This document shows positions 26,823-35,410 of a DNA stretch of 43,556 bases, piece by piece (position 1 is the first letter of the stretch; every line of letters begins with the position of its first letter). Both the position numbers and the translations under genes were made by a program. Location of the stretch: the NCBI RefSeq assembly GCF_015732285.1, contig NZ_WIQU01000045.1:1-43556 (forward strand), in the 5' to 3' direction. The DNA is from Pectinatus frisingensis (GTDB taxonomy: Bacteria; Bacillota; Negativicutes; Selenomonadales; Selenomonadaceae). Under the pieces are notes generated by a model that was not told the origin of the DNA, did not search any database, and was given only the letters and a program-made list of their open reading frames with translations.

Positions 26823-27665
26823 ATGAAATTGACACAAAAACTGGCAGCAATAATTGCCATATGTGTTTTAGCTATTGGAACAGCAGTAATTGCAGGCTGT
26901 GGTTCTTCCGCCGACTCCGACAAAAAAGTCTTGCGTGTCGGCATGGAATGTGCTTATGCACCGTTTAACTGGGCACAAAATGATGACACCAATGGTGCCG
27001 TTAAAATTGCCGATTCAGATCAATATGCAATGGGTTATGATATTCTCATGGCCAAAAAGATTGCTGACGGTATGGGCTATAAATTAGAAATACATAAAAT
27101 GGATTGGGACGGACTTATCCCTGCTGTCAATACTGGCAAAATTGATGCAGTAATCGCCGGTATGAGCATTACCGACAAACGCAAGCAAACAGTTGATTTT
27201 TCTGATGTCTATTACAATGCTTCTATTGTTGCTCTCGTCAAAAAAGATGGGAAATATGCCAATGCTCAAAGCGTTGCTGATTTAAATGGGGCCATTGCTA
27301 CTTCTCAACTCAATACTGTCTGGTATGACATGATTGACCAAATTCCTAATGCTGATAAACAACCAGCTATTGATAATGTTCCCGGCATGATTGTCGCTCT
27401 TACTTCTGGGAAGGTTAACGTTCTTGTCCTTGATAAACCCACTGCTATGGCCGCAGTATTCGCCAATCCTGATTTAAAAATGCTTGATTTTACTGGTGAT
27501 GGTACATTCAAAGCTTCTAAGGAAGACGTTGAAATGGGCGTCGCCGTAAAAAAAGGTAACAGTGATTTACTCAAAAAAATCAATGAACAACTGGCGAAAA
27601 TTAACGATGATGACCGCAATAAAATGATGGAAGATGCTATAAAGGTTCAACCTTTATCTAAATAG
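26823..27665 (+). CDS. Polar amino-acid ABC transporter substrate-binding lipoprotein
   Basis: Family 3 solute-binding protein of about 280 residues. A signal peptide ends in the lipobox VIAGC, with cysteine near 22. The mature part begins VLRVGMECAYAPFNW, followed by GYDILMAKKIADGMG, WDGLIPAVNTGKIDAVIAGM and the hinge with TDKRKQTVDFSDVYYN, all typical of glutamine/arginine/histidine-type binders. I choose the ATG at 26823 after AAGGGG. An attenuating terminator follows before the permease gene. The ligand cannot be told from sequence. Confidence 0.92.
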   Translation: MKLTQKLAAIIAICVLAIGTAVIAGCGSSADSDKKVLRVGMECAYAPFNWAQNDDTNGAVKIADSDQYAMGYDILMAKKIADGMGYKLEIHKMDWDGLIPAVNTGKIDAVIAGMSITDKRKQTVDFSDVYYNASIVALVKKDGKYANAQSVADLNGAIATSQLNTVWYDMIDQIPNADKQPAIDNVPGMIVALTSGKVNVLVLDKPTAMAAVFANPDLKMLDFTGDGTFKASKEDVEMGVAVKKGNSDLLKKINEQLAKINDDDRNKMMEDAIKVQPLSK

Positions 27666-27702
27666 TTCCAGCCATGAAATAAATACAGCACAAAGATGTG
27701 AT

Positions 27703-27733
27703 GGGGTGGCGAAAGCCACCCCTATATTTTTTG
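27703..27733 (+). terminator. Strong hairpin between binding-protein and permease genes
   Basis: GGGGTGGC, a GAAA tetraloop and GCCACCCC form a perfect 8-bp stem at 27703-27722, followed by TATATTTTTT. In this position it should lower permease and ATPase expression relative to the binding protein, as is common in such operons. Confidence 0.88.
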
Positions 27734-27746
27734 TGGTCTATTCAGA

Positions 27747-27770
27747 CTAAACATAGTATAATATGTTTAG
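27747..27770. promoter_or_regulatory. 9-bp palindrome over a TATAAT box
   Basis: CTAAACATA (27747-27755) and TATGTTTAG (27762-27770) flank GTATAA; together they contain TATAAT at 27757-27762. It could be an operator on a second promoter for the permease gene. A T-run follows, so an AT-rich terminator is the other reading. Confidence 0.4.
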
Positions 27771-27811
27771 TTTTTGTAAATTTCGTAACATATTCAAGGG
27801 AGAGTGGTTTA

Positions 27812-28612
27812 ATGGCAGCGGATATGCCAACAACCTTTTTAGGTTGGGTTATGTTTATCATCAACCAATATGGCACTGCTTTATTACAGGGAGCGGGTGT
27901 GACATTATTACTGGCCCTATTTGGTACACTCATTGGTTGTATCATTGGCCTGTTTGTGGGCATTGTCCAAACTATCCCGGTAACTGACAGAACCAATTCG
28001 GGTTTTAAGTTTTTAAATAAAATCATTCAATTCATTTTCGCCGCTTACGTGGAAATTTTTCGCGGCACACCAATGATTGTTCAGGCAATGGTTGTTTATT
28101 ATGGTTCAATGGCGGTATTCAATATTGACATGTCGGCCATGGTAGCCGGTTTCTTAGTTGTTTCCGTTAATACCGGTGCATACATGGCAGAAACAGTCCG
28201 TGGCGGCATTATTTCTGTTGACAAAGGGCAGACCGAAGCCGCTATGGCTATAGGCATGAACCATATCCAAACAATGTACACCGTAGTACTGCCACAGGCC
28301 TTGCGGAATATTATGCCACAAATTGGCAACAACTTAATCATTAACATAAAAGATACATCAGTATTAAATGTTATCTCAGTGACCGAGCTGTATTTTGTCT
28401 CAAAATCCGCAGCTGGTGTTTATTACCGCTATTTCGAAGTATTTTTTGTCACCTGCGTCATTTATTTCATCATGACTTTTACCGCTTCACGGATTCTCCG
28501 CTATATTGAGCACCGTATGGCTGGCTCAGCGGACTATCAACTGGTCAATGATCCGATGGCTGATCCTACCGGTATCTTCCCTAATAATTCAAATCAGGGA
28601 GGAAAACAATGA
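27812..28612 (+). CDS. Polar amino-acid ABC transporter permease
   Basis: HisM/GlnP-type membrane permease of about 266 residues. Membrane segments begin with [22 protein letters not shown]; the coupling EAA loop reads [46 protein letters not shown] is a family signature. I choose the ATG at 27812 after AAGGGAGAG. Longer in-frame readings begin inside the terminator and are not credible. The end overlaps the ATPase start as ATGA. Confidence 0.93.
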   Translation: MAADMPTTFLGWVMFIINQYGTALLQGAGVTLLLALFGTLIGCIIGLFVGIVQTIPVTDRTNSGFKFLNKIIQFIFAAYVEIFRGTPMIVQAMVVYYGSMAVFNIDMSAMVAGFLVVSVNTGAYMAETVRGGIISVDKGQTEAAMAIGMNHIQTMYTVVLPQALRNIMPQIGNNLIINIKDTSVLNVISVTELYFVSKSAAGVYYRYFEVFFVTCVIYFIMTFTASRILRYIEHRMAGSADYQLVNDPMADPTGIFPNNSNQGGKQ

Positions 28613-29364
28613 ATACCACAAAAAATACACCTATCTTATCAGTCAGACATTTAGTAAAATGTTTTGGACAACGAGAAATCTTAAAGGATATTGATTTTAG
28701 TATCGACCACGGAAACGTCATCAGCATAATCGGTGCTTCAGGATCCGGTAAATCGACTATGCTGCGCTGTATTAACCTTCTGGAAACACCCACCTCCGGT
28801 GAAATAATTTTTGAAGGCAAAAACATACTTGATATCAGCAATAACATACCCTTATATCGGACAAAAGTAGGAATGGTTTTTCAGTCTTTTAATTTATTCA
28901 GCAACATGTCTGTACTGCAAAACTGTATGGTCAGTCCGGTAACTGTCCTAAAACATCCTAAAAAGGAAGCTCGACAAACCGCCATGCAATATCTGGAAAA
29001 AGTAGGCATGGCGCAATATATAAATGCCCGTCCCGACCAATTATCTGGCGGACAAAAACAACGTGTAGCCATAGCCCGTGCCTTGGCTATTAAACCTCAA
29101 ATTTTACTTTTCGACGAACCGACATCCGCTTTAGATCCCCAAATGGTCGGTGAGGTATTAAGCGTAATGAGTGACCTGGCTAATGAGGGCCTTACTATGA
29201 TAATAGTAACACATGAAATGGCATTTGCCCGTGATGTATCAAATCGGGTAATTTATATGGCCGATGGTGTTATAGTTGAAGACGGTACTCCTCAAGATAT
29301 TTTTGGTAATCCACAAAATAAGAAAACCCAGGAATTTTTGGCACGATTTACTAAAAACATATAA
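28609..29364 (+). CDS. Polar amino-acid ABC transporter ATP-binding protein (GlnQ/HisP type)
   Basis: ATPase of the amino-acid importer, 251 residues. Walker A is GASGSGKST (about 38-46), Q-loop is VFQSFNLF, signature is LSGGQKQR, Walker B is [13 protein letters not shown] and the switch is [13 protein letters not shown] precedes the ATG. It completes a three-gene importer inserted between cobA-hemD and hemB, and is followed by a strong hairpin. Confidence 0.95.
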   Translation: MNTTKNTPILSVRHLVKCFGQREILKDIDFSIDHGNVISIIGASGSGKSTMLRCINLLETPTSGEIIFEGKNILDISNNIPLYRTKVGMVFQSFNLFSNMSVLQNCMVSPVTVLKHPKKEARQTAMQYLEKVGMAQYINARPDQLSGGQKQRVAIARALAIKPQILLFDEPTSALDPQMVGEVLSVMSDLANEGLTMIIVTHEMAFARDVSNRVIYMADGVIVEDGTPQDIFGNPQNKKTQEFLARFTKNI

Positions 29365-29374
29365 ATTAACAGCA

Positions 29375-29421
29375 AAAATATCCTTTGATTTAGTAAAAAT
29401 ATACTAATCAAAGGATATTTT
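29375..29421. terminator. Long inverted repeat after the amino-acid transporter operon
   Basis: AAAATATCCTTTGAT at 29375-29389 pairs with ATCAAAGGATATTTT at about 29407-29421, extended inward by TTAGTA/TACTA. Flanking A and T tracts make it a likely bidirectional terminator. Confidence 0.8.
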
Positions 29422-29495
29422 ACTTAATATTCGGGCTCATAATTTACATATTTTTTATCAAAAAATCTCTCCATACATGAAAAAACAGGTCACTG

Positions 29496-29523
29496 TTGAA
29501 CAGCAGTTATTTTATGTTATAAT
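29496..29523 (+). promoter_or_regulatory. Promoter of hemB-hemL
   Basis: TTGAAC (29496-29501) and TATAAT (29518-29523) with a 16-base spacer. The implied leader is about 55 bases and contains the hairpin described at 29551-29588. Confidence 0.65.
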
Positions 29524-29550
29524 ATGAATCAGATTCAATTTTTATAAAAA

Positions 29551-29588
29551 GAGGTGACAAAGAGAGTATATACACTCTCTTAATTATG
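29551..29588 (+). promoter_or_regulatory. Ribosome binding site separated from the hemB start by a hairpin
   Basis: GAGGTG (29551-29556) lies 29 bases before the ATG at 29586, too far for normal initiation. Between them is an 8-bp perfect hairpin, AAGAGAGT (29560-29567) and ACTCTCTT (29574-29581). Folding it leaves 7 bases of spacing, the usual optimum. Confidence 0.65.
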
Positions 29589-30578
29589 TACAAAAATACT
29601 TTTCCACAAAAACTTCGTCCACGCCGCATGCGTATCTCTCCTGCAATTCGTTCAATAGTCAGAGAAACCATTTTATCAACTAAAGACTTTATTTATCCGA
29701 TTTTTGTTATCGCCGGCAAAAATATAATGCAGGAAATTCCCAGCATGCCCAATTGTTACCGTATTTCGATTGACAATGCCGTAAAATTAGCCAGGGAAAT
29801 ATGGGCACTCGGCATTCCGGCTGTAGAAATCTTCGGCCTTCCGGAATATAAAGATGAAATTGGTTCTTCTGCCTGGGACATGAAAAGTCCTGTCCAATGT
29901 GCAATAACCGCTATAAAACAAGCTCTTCCTGAAATGGTCATTGTCGGTGACGTCTGTCTTTGTCAATATACAACACATGGTCACTGCGGTAAATTGTGTG
30001 GTCACTATGTCGATAATGATGCAACTCTTGAACTCTTGCAAAAAGTTGCTGTCAGCCAGGCTAAAGCCGGAGCCGACATCATCGCACCATCCGATATGAT
30101 GGATGGACGTGTAGCAGCTATCAGACAAGCTCTTGATGATGAAGGTTACATTAATACTTCAATAATGTCCTATGCAGTAAAATACGCTTCTGGTTATTAT
30201 GGACCATTTAGAGATGCTGCTGATTCAACACCTTCCTTTGGCGACAGACGCGCCTATCAAATGGACCCAGCCAACGCTCGTGAGGCTATCAAGGAAGTTG
30301 ATCTTGATTTGCAGGAAGGCGCTGATATGATTATTGTCAAACCGGCACTCGCCTATCTCGACATCGTCCGCAGAGTAAGGGAACATATGAACTTACCACT
30401 GATTACATATAATGTAAGTGGTGAATATGCTATGGTCAAGGCCGCAGCTCAGAATGGCTGGATTGATGAAAAACGTATCGTTTTGGAAACCCTGACCAGC
30501 ATGAAACGGGCTGGTGCAGACAGTATTATCACCTATCATGCCATCGATGCTGCTAAATGGCTGCGGGAATTGGAATAA
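29586..30578 (+). CDS. hemB: Porphobilinogen synthase (delta-aminolevulinate dehydratase)
   Basis: Condenses two 5-aminolevulinates to porphobilinogen. The start [20 protein letters not shown] is characteristic. The zinc-site cysteines lie in [14 protein letters not shown] (about 121-133), Schiff-base lysines in [15 protein letters not shown] and [11 protein letters not shown]. The 330 residues are normal. The ATG is fixed by the family N-terminus; no in-frame alternative exists nearer the ribosome binding site. It starts a second tetrapyrrole transcript with hemL. Confidence 0.97.
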   Translation: MYKNTFPQKLRPRRMRISPAIRSIVRETILSTKDFIYPIFVIAGKNIMQEIPSMPNCYRISIDNAVKLAREIWALGIPAVEIFGLPEYKDEIGSSAWDMKSPVQCAITAIKQALPEMVIVGDVCLCQYTTHGHCGKLCGHYVDNDATLELLQKVAVSQAKAGADIIAPSDMMDGRVAAIRQALDDEGYINTSIMSYAVKYASGYYGPFRDAADSTPSFGDRRAYQMDPANAREAIKEVDLDLQEGADMIIVKPALAYLDIVRRVREHMNLPLITYNVSGEYAMVKAAAQNGWIDEKRIVLETLTSMKRAGADSIITYHAIDAAKWLRELE

Positions 30579-30613
30579 ACTCATCAATAACAGCAAGGAA
30601 AGTTGGGGAATAT

Positions 30614-31927
30614 ATGCTTCATCTGGAAAAATCACAGGCTGCTTTCAACGAAGCCAAAATGCTGATGCCTGGCGGAGTCAATAGTCCTGTGCGTTCATAT
30701 AAAAATGTCGATTGTGATCCGCCGTTTATTGATCATGCCAAAGGAAGTAAAATTTATGATATAGACGGCAATGAATACATTGATTATGTCGGATCCTGGG
30801 GACCTATGGTGGTTGGTCATGCACATCCACAGGTAGTTGAAGCACTAAGACAAGCGGTAGAAAAAGGCACCAGCTACGGTGCTCCGACTCTGCTCGAAAG
30901 TGAACTGGCAAAATTGGTCATGTCAGTTTACCCTTCTATAGAAAAGATACGTATGGTAAACTCCGGCACAGAAGCAACAATGAGTGCCTTACGCGTTGCC
31001 AGAGGATACACTGGACGCGATAAGATTGTTAAATTTATTGGCTGTTACCATGGGCATGGGGACAGTCTTTTAGTTAAAGCCGGTTCAGGAGCGGCTACCT
31101 TTGGTGTTCCAGACAGTCCCGGTGTTACAAAAGGAACGGCACAGGATACTATCACTGTACCATATAACGACTGCGACGCCATAACAAAAGTATTGCAGGA
31201 ACAGGGGACGAAAATAGCCGCGGTTATCGTTGAACCGGTTGCCGGCAATATGGGTCTGGTTCCTCCGAAACAAGGTTATTTACGACATTTACGTAATTTG
31301 ACACAACAATATGGCATTGTTTTAATTTTTGATGAAGTAATGTGCGGATTTCGGGCCTCATTAGGCGGAGCGCAGGCTGCATACGGTATTACTCCTGATA
31401 TGACTTGTCTTGGTAAAATAATCGGTGGCGGTCTTCCCGTTGCAGCATATGGCGGAAAAAAAGAAATCATGGATATGATTGCACCAATCGGCCCAGTATA
31501 TCAAGCTGGAACATTGAGCGGCAATCCTTTAGCGATGACTGCCGGGATTGCCACACTTTCTCTGCTTACTGCTGACCCTGAACCAGGGCAGCCTGACTAT
31601 AGCCGTACATTGACCTTAAAAACAAAAAAACTGCTGCTTGGAATACAAGCCGCTGCTAAAGACGCAGGCATCAAAATACAACTGCATCAGGCAGGTTCTA
31701 TGTTTGGGATATTCTTCAATGAGAAGGATGTCTATGACTATGAAACATCCGCGGCATCAGATCAGGAAGCTTTTAAAGTTTATTTTCAATCAATGCTCGA
31801 ACAAGGCATTTATATTGCCCCATCACAATTTGAAACACTTTTTATGAGTGGTGCCCATACTGATGCCGACATTGAAAAAACAATACTCGCAGCTAAGAAT
31901 GCTTTTAGTTGTGTAGCTGAATTATAG
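30614..31927 (+). CDS. hemL: Glutamate-1-semialdehyde 2,1-aminomutase
   Basis: PLP enzyme making 5-aminolevulinate from the HemA product. The start [40 protein letters not shown], the DEVMCGFR aspartate and the PLP lysine in [17 protein letters not shown] are present. About 437 residues. I choose the ATG at 30614, preceded by GGAAAG, over earlier in-frame codons that would overlap hemB. With hemA, hemC, cobA-hemD and hemB it completes the route from glutamyl-tRNA to uroporphyrinogen III. No hemE, hemN or hemH is nearby. Confidence 0.96.
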   Translation: MLHLEKSQAAFNEAKMLMPGGVNSPVRSYKNVDCDPPFIDHAKGSKIYDIDGNEYIDYVGSWGPMVVGHAHPQVVEALRQAVEKGTSYGAPTLLESELAKLVMSVYPSIEKIRMVNSGTEATMSALRVARGYTGRDKIVKFIGCYHGHGDSLLVKAGSGAATFGVPDSPGVTKGTAQDTITVPYNDCDAITKVLQEQGTKIAAVIVEPVAGNMGLVPPKQGYLRHLRNLTQQYGIVLIFDEVMCGFRASLGGAQAAYGITPDMTCLGKIIGGGLPVAAYGGKKEIMDMIAPIGPVYQAGTLSGNPLAMTAGIATLSLLTADPEPGQPDYSRTLTLKTKKLLLGIQAAAKDAGIKIQLHQAGSMFGIFFNEKDVYDYETSAASDQEAFKVYFQSMLEQGIYIAPSQFETLFMSGAHTDADIEKTILAAKNAFSCVAEL

Positions 31928-31938
31928 ATTTATAAATA

Positions 31939-32090
31939 CGGGGTTTTTGCACATATTCATTTTCATTCATAAATACGCAATATCTCACTTGTTTCCCCGC
32001 CTTCAGAAGAGTGGGAAAACACATAGCAGTGAAGGGTTGCATCTTTATGAGGTCAATGCTGTTCATGCAATGGCCTCGTATTATTTTTTT
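31939..32090 (+). repeat. Dispersed structured element, copy C
   Basis: Third copy, 11 bases after the hemL stop. The closing stem pairs CGGGGTTTTTGCA (31939-31951) with TGCAATGGCCTCG (32066-32078), using several G-U pairs and one mismatch. The internal hairpin pairs TGTTTCCC with GGGAAAACA. Its 3' strand can instead form a hairpin at 32049-32077 (GAGGTCA/TGGCCTC plus TGC/GCA) followed by TATTATTTTTTT, a good intrinsic terminator. The two folds exclude each other. Confidence 0.62.
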
Positions 32091-32111
32091 GTCTATTATT
32101 TTAGAAATTTT

Positions 32112-32159
32112 ATTTCATTTATGTTTTTAAAAAATAACAATTTTAAAAATAAATGAAAT
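32112..32159. terminator. Long AT-rich inverted repeat upstream of nanE
   Basis: ATTTCATTTATGTTTTTAAA (from 32112) pairs with TTTTAAAAATAAATGAAAT (32141-32159), with a single bulged G. T-tracts follow. It separates the tetrapyrrole genes from the amino-sugar operon. Confidence 0.55.
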
Positions 32160-32189
32160 TTTATTGCTTATTTTTTTAATTCATGTTAT

Positions 32190-32195
32190 TATAAT
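32190..32195 (+). promoter_or_regulatory. Likely -10 element of the amino-sugar operon
   Basis: TATAAT lies 31 bases before the nanE start. The best -35 candidate, TTGCTT at 32164-32169, is 20 bases away, longer than usual, so an activator may be needed. Confidence 0.4.
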
Positions 32196-32225
32196 TTTAA
32201 AATAATTCGCAAAAAGGAGTTAAAA

Positions 32226-32891
32226 ATGTTAAATGAATTAAAAGGTAAATTAATTGTCTCCTGTCAAGCTCTGCCAGATGAACCCCTGCATAGCTCTTTT
32301 ATAATGGGACGCATGGCCAATGCCGCAAAGATGGGCGGAGCCGCAGCTATACGTGCACAAAGCACGGCAGATATCATCGAAATAAAAAAGGTCACCGGTC
32401 TGCCTGTCATTGGCCTTATCAAAAAGAAATACGCTGATTCGGAAATATACATAACTCCGACTTTATTAGAGGTAAATGATCTCTTATCATCAGGCTGTGA
32501 AATTATTGCCCTGGATATGACTAATCGTATCCGTCCCGGCCATATCGATATCCAAATATTACTGGATCATATTCATGCAGCCGGCAAACTTATTTTAGCC
32601 GACATTTCCACCTATGATGAAGGTATGGCAGCACAAGCTTTAGGTGTTGATGCTATCTCAACTACAATGTCTGGTTATACACAGTATTCCAGACAATTAT
32701 CCGGTCCTGATATCGGATTAATAGAGGAATTATCTGCTAATGCTTCTATTCCCGTGTTTGCTGAAGGTAAAATCAATACCCCGGATGATATAAAAAAAGT
32801 GATGGCTGCCGGTGCTTTTGCCCCAATCGTCGGATCCGCAATCACCAGGCCTCAGCTTATAACAGCAAAATTTGCTGCCGCATTGTGTTAA
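32226..32891 (+). CDS. nanE: N-acetylmannosamine-6-phosphate 2-epimerase
   Basis: TIM-barrel enzyme converting ManNAc-6-P to GlcNAc-6-P. The 221 residues include the start GKLIVSCQALPDEPLH, the catalytic-lysine region GLIKKKY, ALDMTNRIRP, the ISTTMSGYT loop and FAEGKINTPDDIKKVMAAGAFAPIVGSAITRP. AAGGAG precedes the ATG. It leads the amino-sugar operon. Because no NanA or NanK gene is present, the ManNAc-6-P probably comes from PTS import of ManNAc. Confidence 0.95.
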   Translation: MLNELKGKLIVSCQALPDEPLHSSFIMGRMANAAKMGGAAAIRAQSTADIIEIKKVTGLPVIGLIKKKYADSEIYITPTLLEVNDLLSSGCEIIALDMTNRIRPGHIDIQILLDHIHAAGKLILADISTYDEGMAAQALGVDAISTTMSGYTQYSRQLSGPDIGLIEELSANASIPVFAEGKINTPDDIKKVMAAGAFAPIVGSAITRPQLITAKFAAALC

Positions 32892-32926
32892 TAATTATAA
32901 AATGTAATTAAAAAAGGAAGGATAAA

Positions 32927-34510
32927 ATGAGTATTTTTGACAATACCACATCCAAAGGGACTTTTTTTGAAAAGGCTCAACGCTTTGGTAAATCGTTTAT
33001 GCTGCCAATAGCTGTCCTACCGGCTGCCGGTTTACTACTAGGAATAGGCGGTGCCTTTTCAAATCCAAATACTATAAGGGCTTATCCTTTTTTAAATATT
33101 ACCTGGCTACAAAATATTTTTACAATTATGGCCGATGCCGGCAGTATAGTGTTTGCTAATCTGGCCATTTTATTTGCAGTCGGTATAGCTGTCGGTCTGG
33201 CGCGCTCTGATCGGGGTACGGCCGGATTAGCTTCTCTATTAGCATTTCTGGTCATGAATTCTACTATTCATTCCCTGTTAAAAATCACTGACACCTTAGC
33301 AAAAAATAATCTGGCACAAGCAGGCCAAGGGATGAGTTTAGGAATACAAACATTAGAAACTGGTGTTTTTGGCGGTATTGTTGTTGGTATTATGACCTAC
33401 TACCTGCATAATAAATATAATAAAATTGAACTGCCACAGTTTTTGGGATTCTTTGGTGGATCACGTTTTATCCCCATCATATCTTCATTTGCTGCAATAT
33501 TCCTTGGGGCAATAATGTTTGTAATCTGGCCACATTTTCAAAAGATTATTTTTGGCATAGGTTCCATTGTCGGCAGTACAGGTTATATTGGCACATTAAT
33601 TTACGGTTTTATACTGCGCATGCTTGGACCATTTGGTCTTCACCATATCTTTTATCTGCCTTTCTGGACAACGGCCTTGGGAGGCAGTGCCATAATAAAT
33701 GGTCAGCTCGTCGAAGGGACTCAACGAATATTTTTTGCCCAATTAGGTGATCCTTCAACTACTCATTATTATATTGGCATATCTCGTTTCATGTCTGGCA
33801 GATTCATAACCATGATGTTTGGTTTAATCGGAGCTTGTCTTGCAATGTACCAAACAGCCCGTCCGGAAAAGAAAAAAATTGTCGGTGGATTATTATTATC
33901 AGCTGCCCTAACATCATTCCTGACAGGCATTACCGAACCCATAGAATTTTCATTTCTATTTGTTGCTCCTGCTTTATACGTTCTTCATGCCTTTTTTGAC
34001 GGCTGCGCTTTTATGATTGCTCATATGCTGCAGATAACCGTGGGCCAGACTTTTTCCGGTGGATTCATTGATTTTATTTTATTTGGAGTGCTTCAAGGTG
34101 TTTCTAAAACAAATTGGATTTATATTCCTATGGTAGGTATTCCTTGGTTTTTCCTTTATTATTTTTCCTTCAAATTTTGTATTTTAAAATTCAATTTGAA
34201 AACACCCGGCCGGGAAGACGAGACGGATGAAATTTCTATTTTAACCCAAAATAACACACCCGCTTCAGCAAACCAAAATCGTGTCGACTGTATTATTAAC
34301 GGACTTGGCGGCAAAACCAATATCATCGAACTTGACTGTTGCGCCACACGTCTGCGAATTACAGTAAAAGATGGTAATCTAGTAAGAGAAAGTTTATTAA
34401 AAAAAAGCGGGGCCCGTGGTGTCTTAAAAAGTGGCAATGCTGTGCAGGTTATTTACGGGCCACAGGTTACAGTTATAAAAAATGAATTAGAGGAAACATT
34501 AAATTTATGA
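32927..34510 (+). CDS. PTS IICB permease, glucose/GlcNAc family
   Basis: Membrane transporter and phosphotransferase of 527 residues. The IIC domain (1-420) starts KSFMLPIAVLPAAGLLLGIGG and contains FLTGITEPIEFSFLFVAP; the IIB domain (about 445-527) has the phospho-cysteine in LDCCATRLRITVKD. It has no IIA domain, so the IIA-Glc protein at 38921 is the likely donor. Being placed between nanE and the RpiR regulator suggests ManNAc, MurNAc or a related amino sugar. The ALGGSAIINGQLVEG insert resembles PtsG/MalX proteins more than NagE. Confidence 0.9.
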   Translation: MSIFDNTTSKGTFFEKAQRFGKSFMLPIAVLPAAGLLLGIGGAFSNPNTIRAYPFLNITWLQNIFTIMADAGSIVFANLAILFAVGIAVGLARSDRGTAGLASLLAFLVMNSTIHSLLKITDTLAKNNLAQAGQGMSLGIQTLETGVFGGIVVGIMTYYLHNKYNKIELPQFLGFFGGSRFIPIISSFAAIFLGAIMFVIWPHFQKIIFGIGSIVGSTGYIGTLIYGFILRMLGPFGLHHIFYLPFWTTALGGSAIINGQLVEGTQRIFFAQLGDPSTTHYYIGISRFMSGRFITMMFGLIGACLAMYQTARPEKKKIVGGLLLSAALTSFLTGITEPIEFSFLFVAPALYVLHAFFDGCAFMIAHMLQITVGQTFSGGFIDFILFGVLQGVSKTNWIYIPMVGIPWFFLYYFSFKFCILKFNLKTPGREDETDEISILTQNNTPASANQNRVDCIINGLGGKTNIIELDCCATRLRITVKDGNLVRESLLKKSGARGVLKSGNAVQVIYGPQVTVIKNELEETLNL

Positions 34511-34547
34511 TTTTATCATATCTACAATTTTTAGGAGTGAATATCCT

Positions 34548-35393
34548 ATGAAATTATTAGAGCAATTAGAAAATCCAAATTTTAAATTATCCAAATCCGA
34601 CAAAAAATTTATGGATTATATAAAAAAAAATATAGCCAATATTTCCCATACCGCTATTGCCAAATTAGCGGATGAATCAGGAATCGGTGAAGCTACTATT
34701 ACACGATTCGTCAAAAAAATGGGGTTTTCCAGCCTCCAGGAATTTAAATTAACCTTAGCCGGTGAACTAAAAGAAAAATGTAATCAATATATTATAAACA
34801 ATCATATAAATCGTAATGAATCTGCTTTAACCACAGGACGAAAATTAATTGATATATCTATTGGGACTTTAGAGAAAACATTAAATTCAATGCCTGATAC
34901 ATTAATTGAAAAATGTTCAGCTGTTATAAGGCAGGCAAAACATTTATATTTCATTGGTTTAGGCAACTCCGGTTTTACCGCACTCGATTCCGCCTACAAA
35001 TTTTATCGTATCGGTTTCCAAAGCAGTGGTTTTGATAACAGCCATACCATGATAATAACAGCATCTCTTGCCCAGAAAGGTGATGTATTGGTTGCTATCT
35101 CACATGCCGGCTATTCTCCTGAAATAATCCAGACCATCAGGCTGGCTAAAAAGAACGCCGTTACGGTAATTCTAATAACTTCAAACAAAGAAAAACAAAC
35201 CAAATATTTAGCCGACTTTATTATCACTTACGAGGCTAAAGAATCATTACTGGAAACTGGCTCAATTGTTGTAAAAATGGCTCAATTTTTCGTCATGGAT
35301 TTGCTTTACACTCAAGTAGTGAAAGAAATGGATGAAAAGGCAGTCACTAATAAACAAAAGACTACTAAAGCTATCCAGCTGCTGCACAATTGA
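34548..35393 (+). CDS. RpiR/MurR-family transcriptional regulator
   Basis: DNA-binding regulator of 281 residues: N-terminal HTH_6 (about 1-75, IAKLADESGIGEATITRFVKKMGF) and a SIS sugar-phosphate-binding domain (about 120-250, FIGLGNSGFTALDSAYKF and VAISHAGYSPEI). It probably senses a phosphorylated amino sugar such as GlcNAc-6-P, ManNAc-6-P or MurNAc-6-P and controls this operon. AGGAG precedes the ATG. It is followed without a gap by nagB. Confidence 0.93.
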   Translation: MKLLEQLENPNFKLSKSDKKFMDYIKKNIANISHTAIAKLADESGIGEATITRFVKKMGFSSLQEFKLTLAGELKEKCNQYIINNHINRNESALTTGRKLIDISIGTLEKTLNSMPDTLIEKCSAVIRQAKHLYFIGLGNSGFTALDSAYKFYRIGFQSSGFDNSHTMIITASLAQKGDVLVAISHAGYSPEIIQTIRLAKKNAVTVILITSNKEKQTKYLADFIITYEAKESLLETGSIVVKMAQFFVMDLLYTQVVKEMDEKAVTNKQKTTKAIQLLHN

Positions 35394-35410
35394 AGGGAGA
35401 AAATCTTAAT

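Noticed and set aside
31947-32156. Reading frames over the three dispersed elements with a similar LYEV-type peptide segment
   Set aside because: The segment recurs, but the frame joining it to the other conserved block changes between copies, and paired bases change together. The conservation is better explained by DNA or RNA structure.
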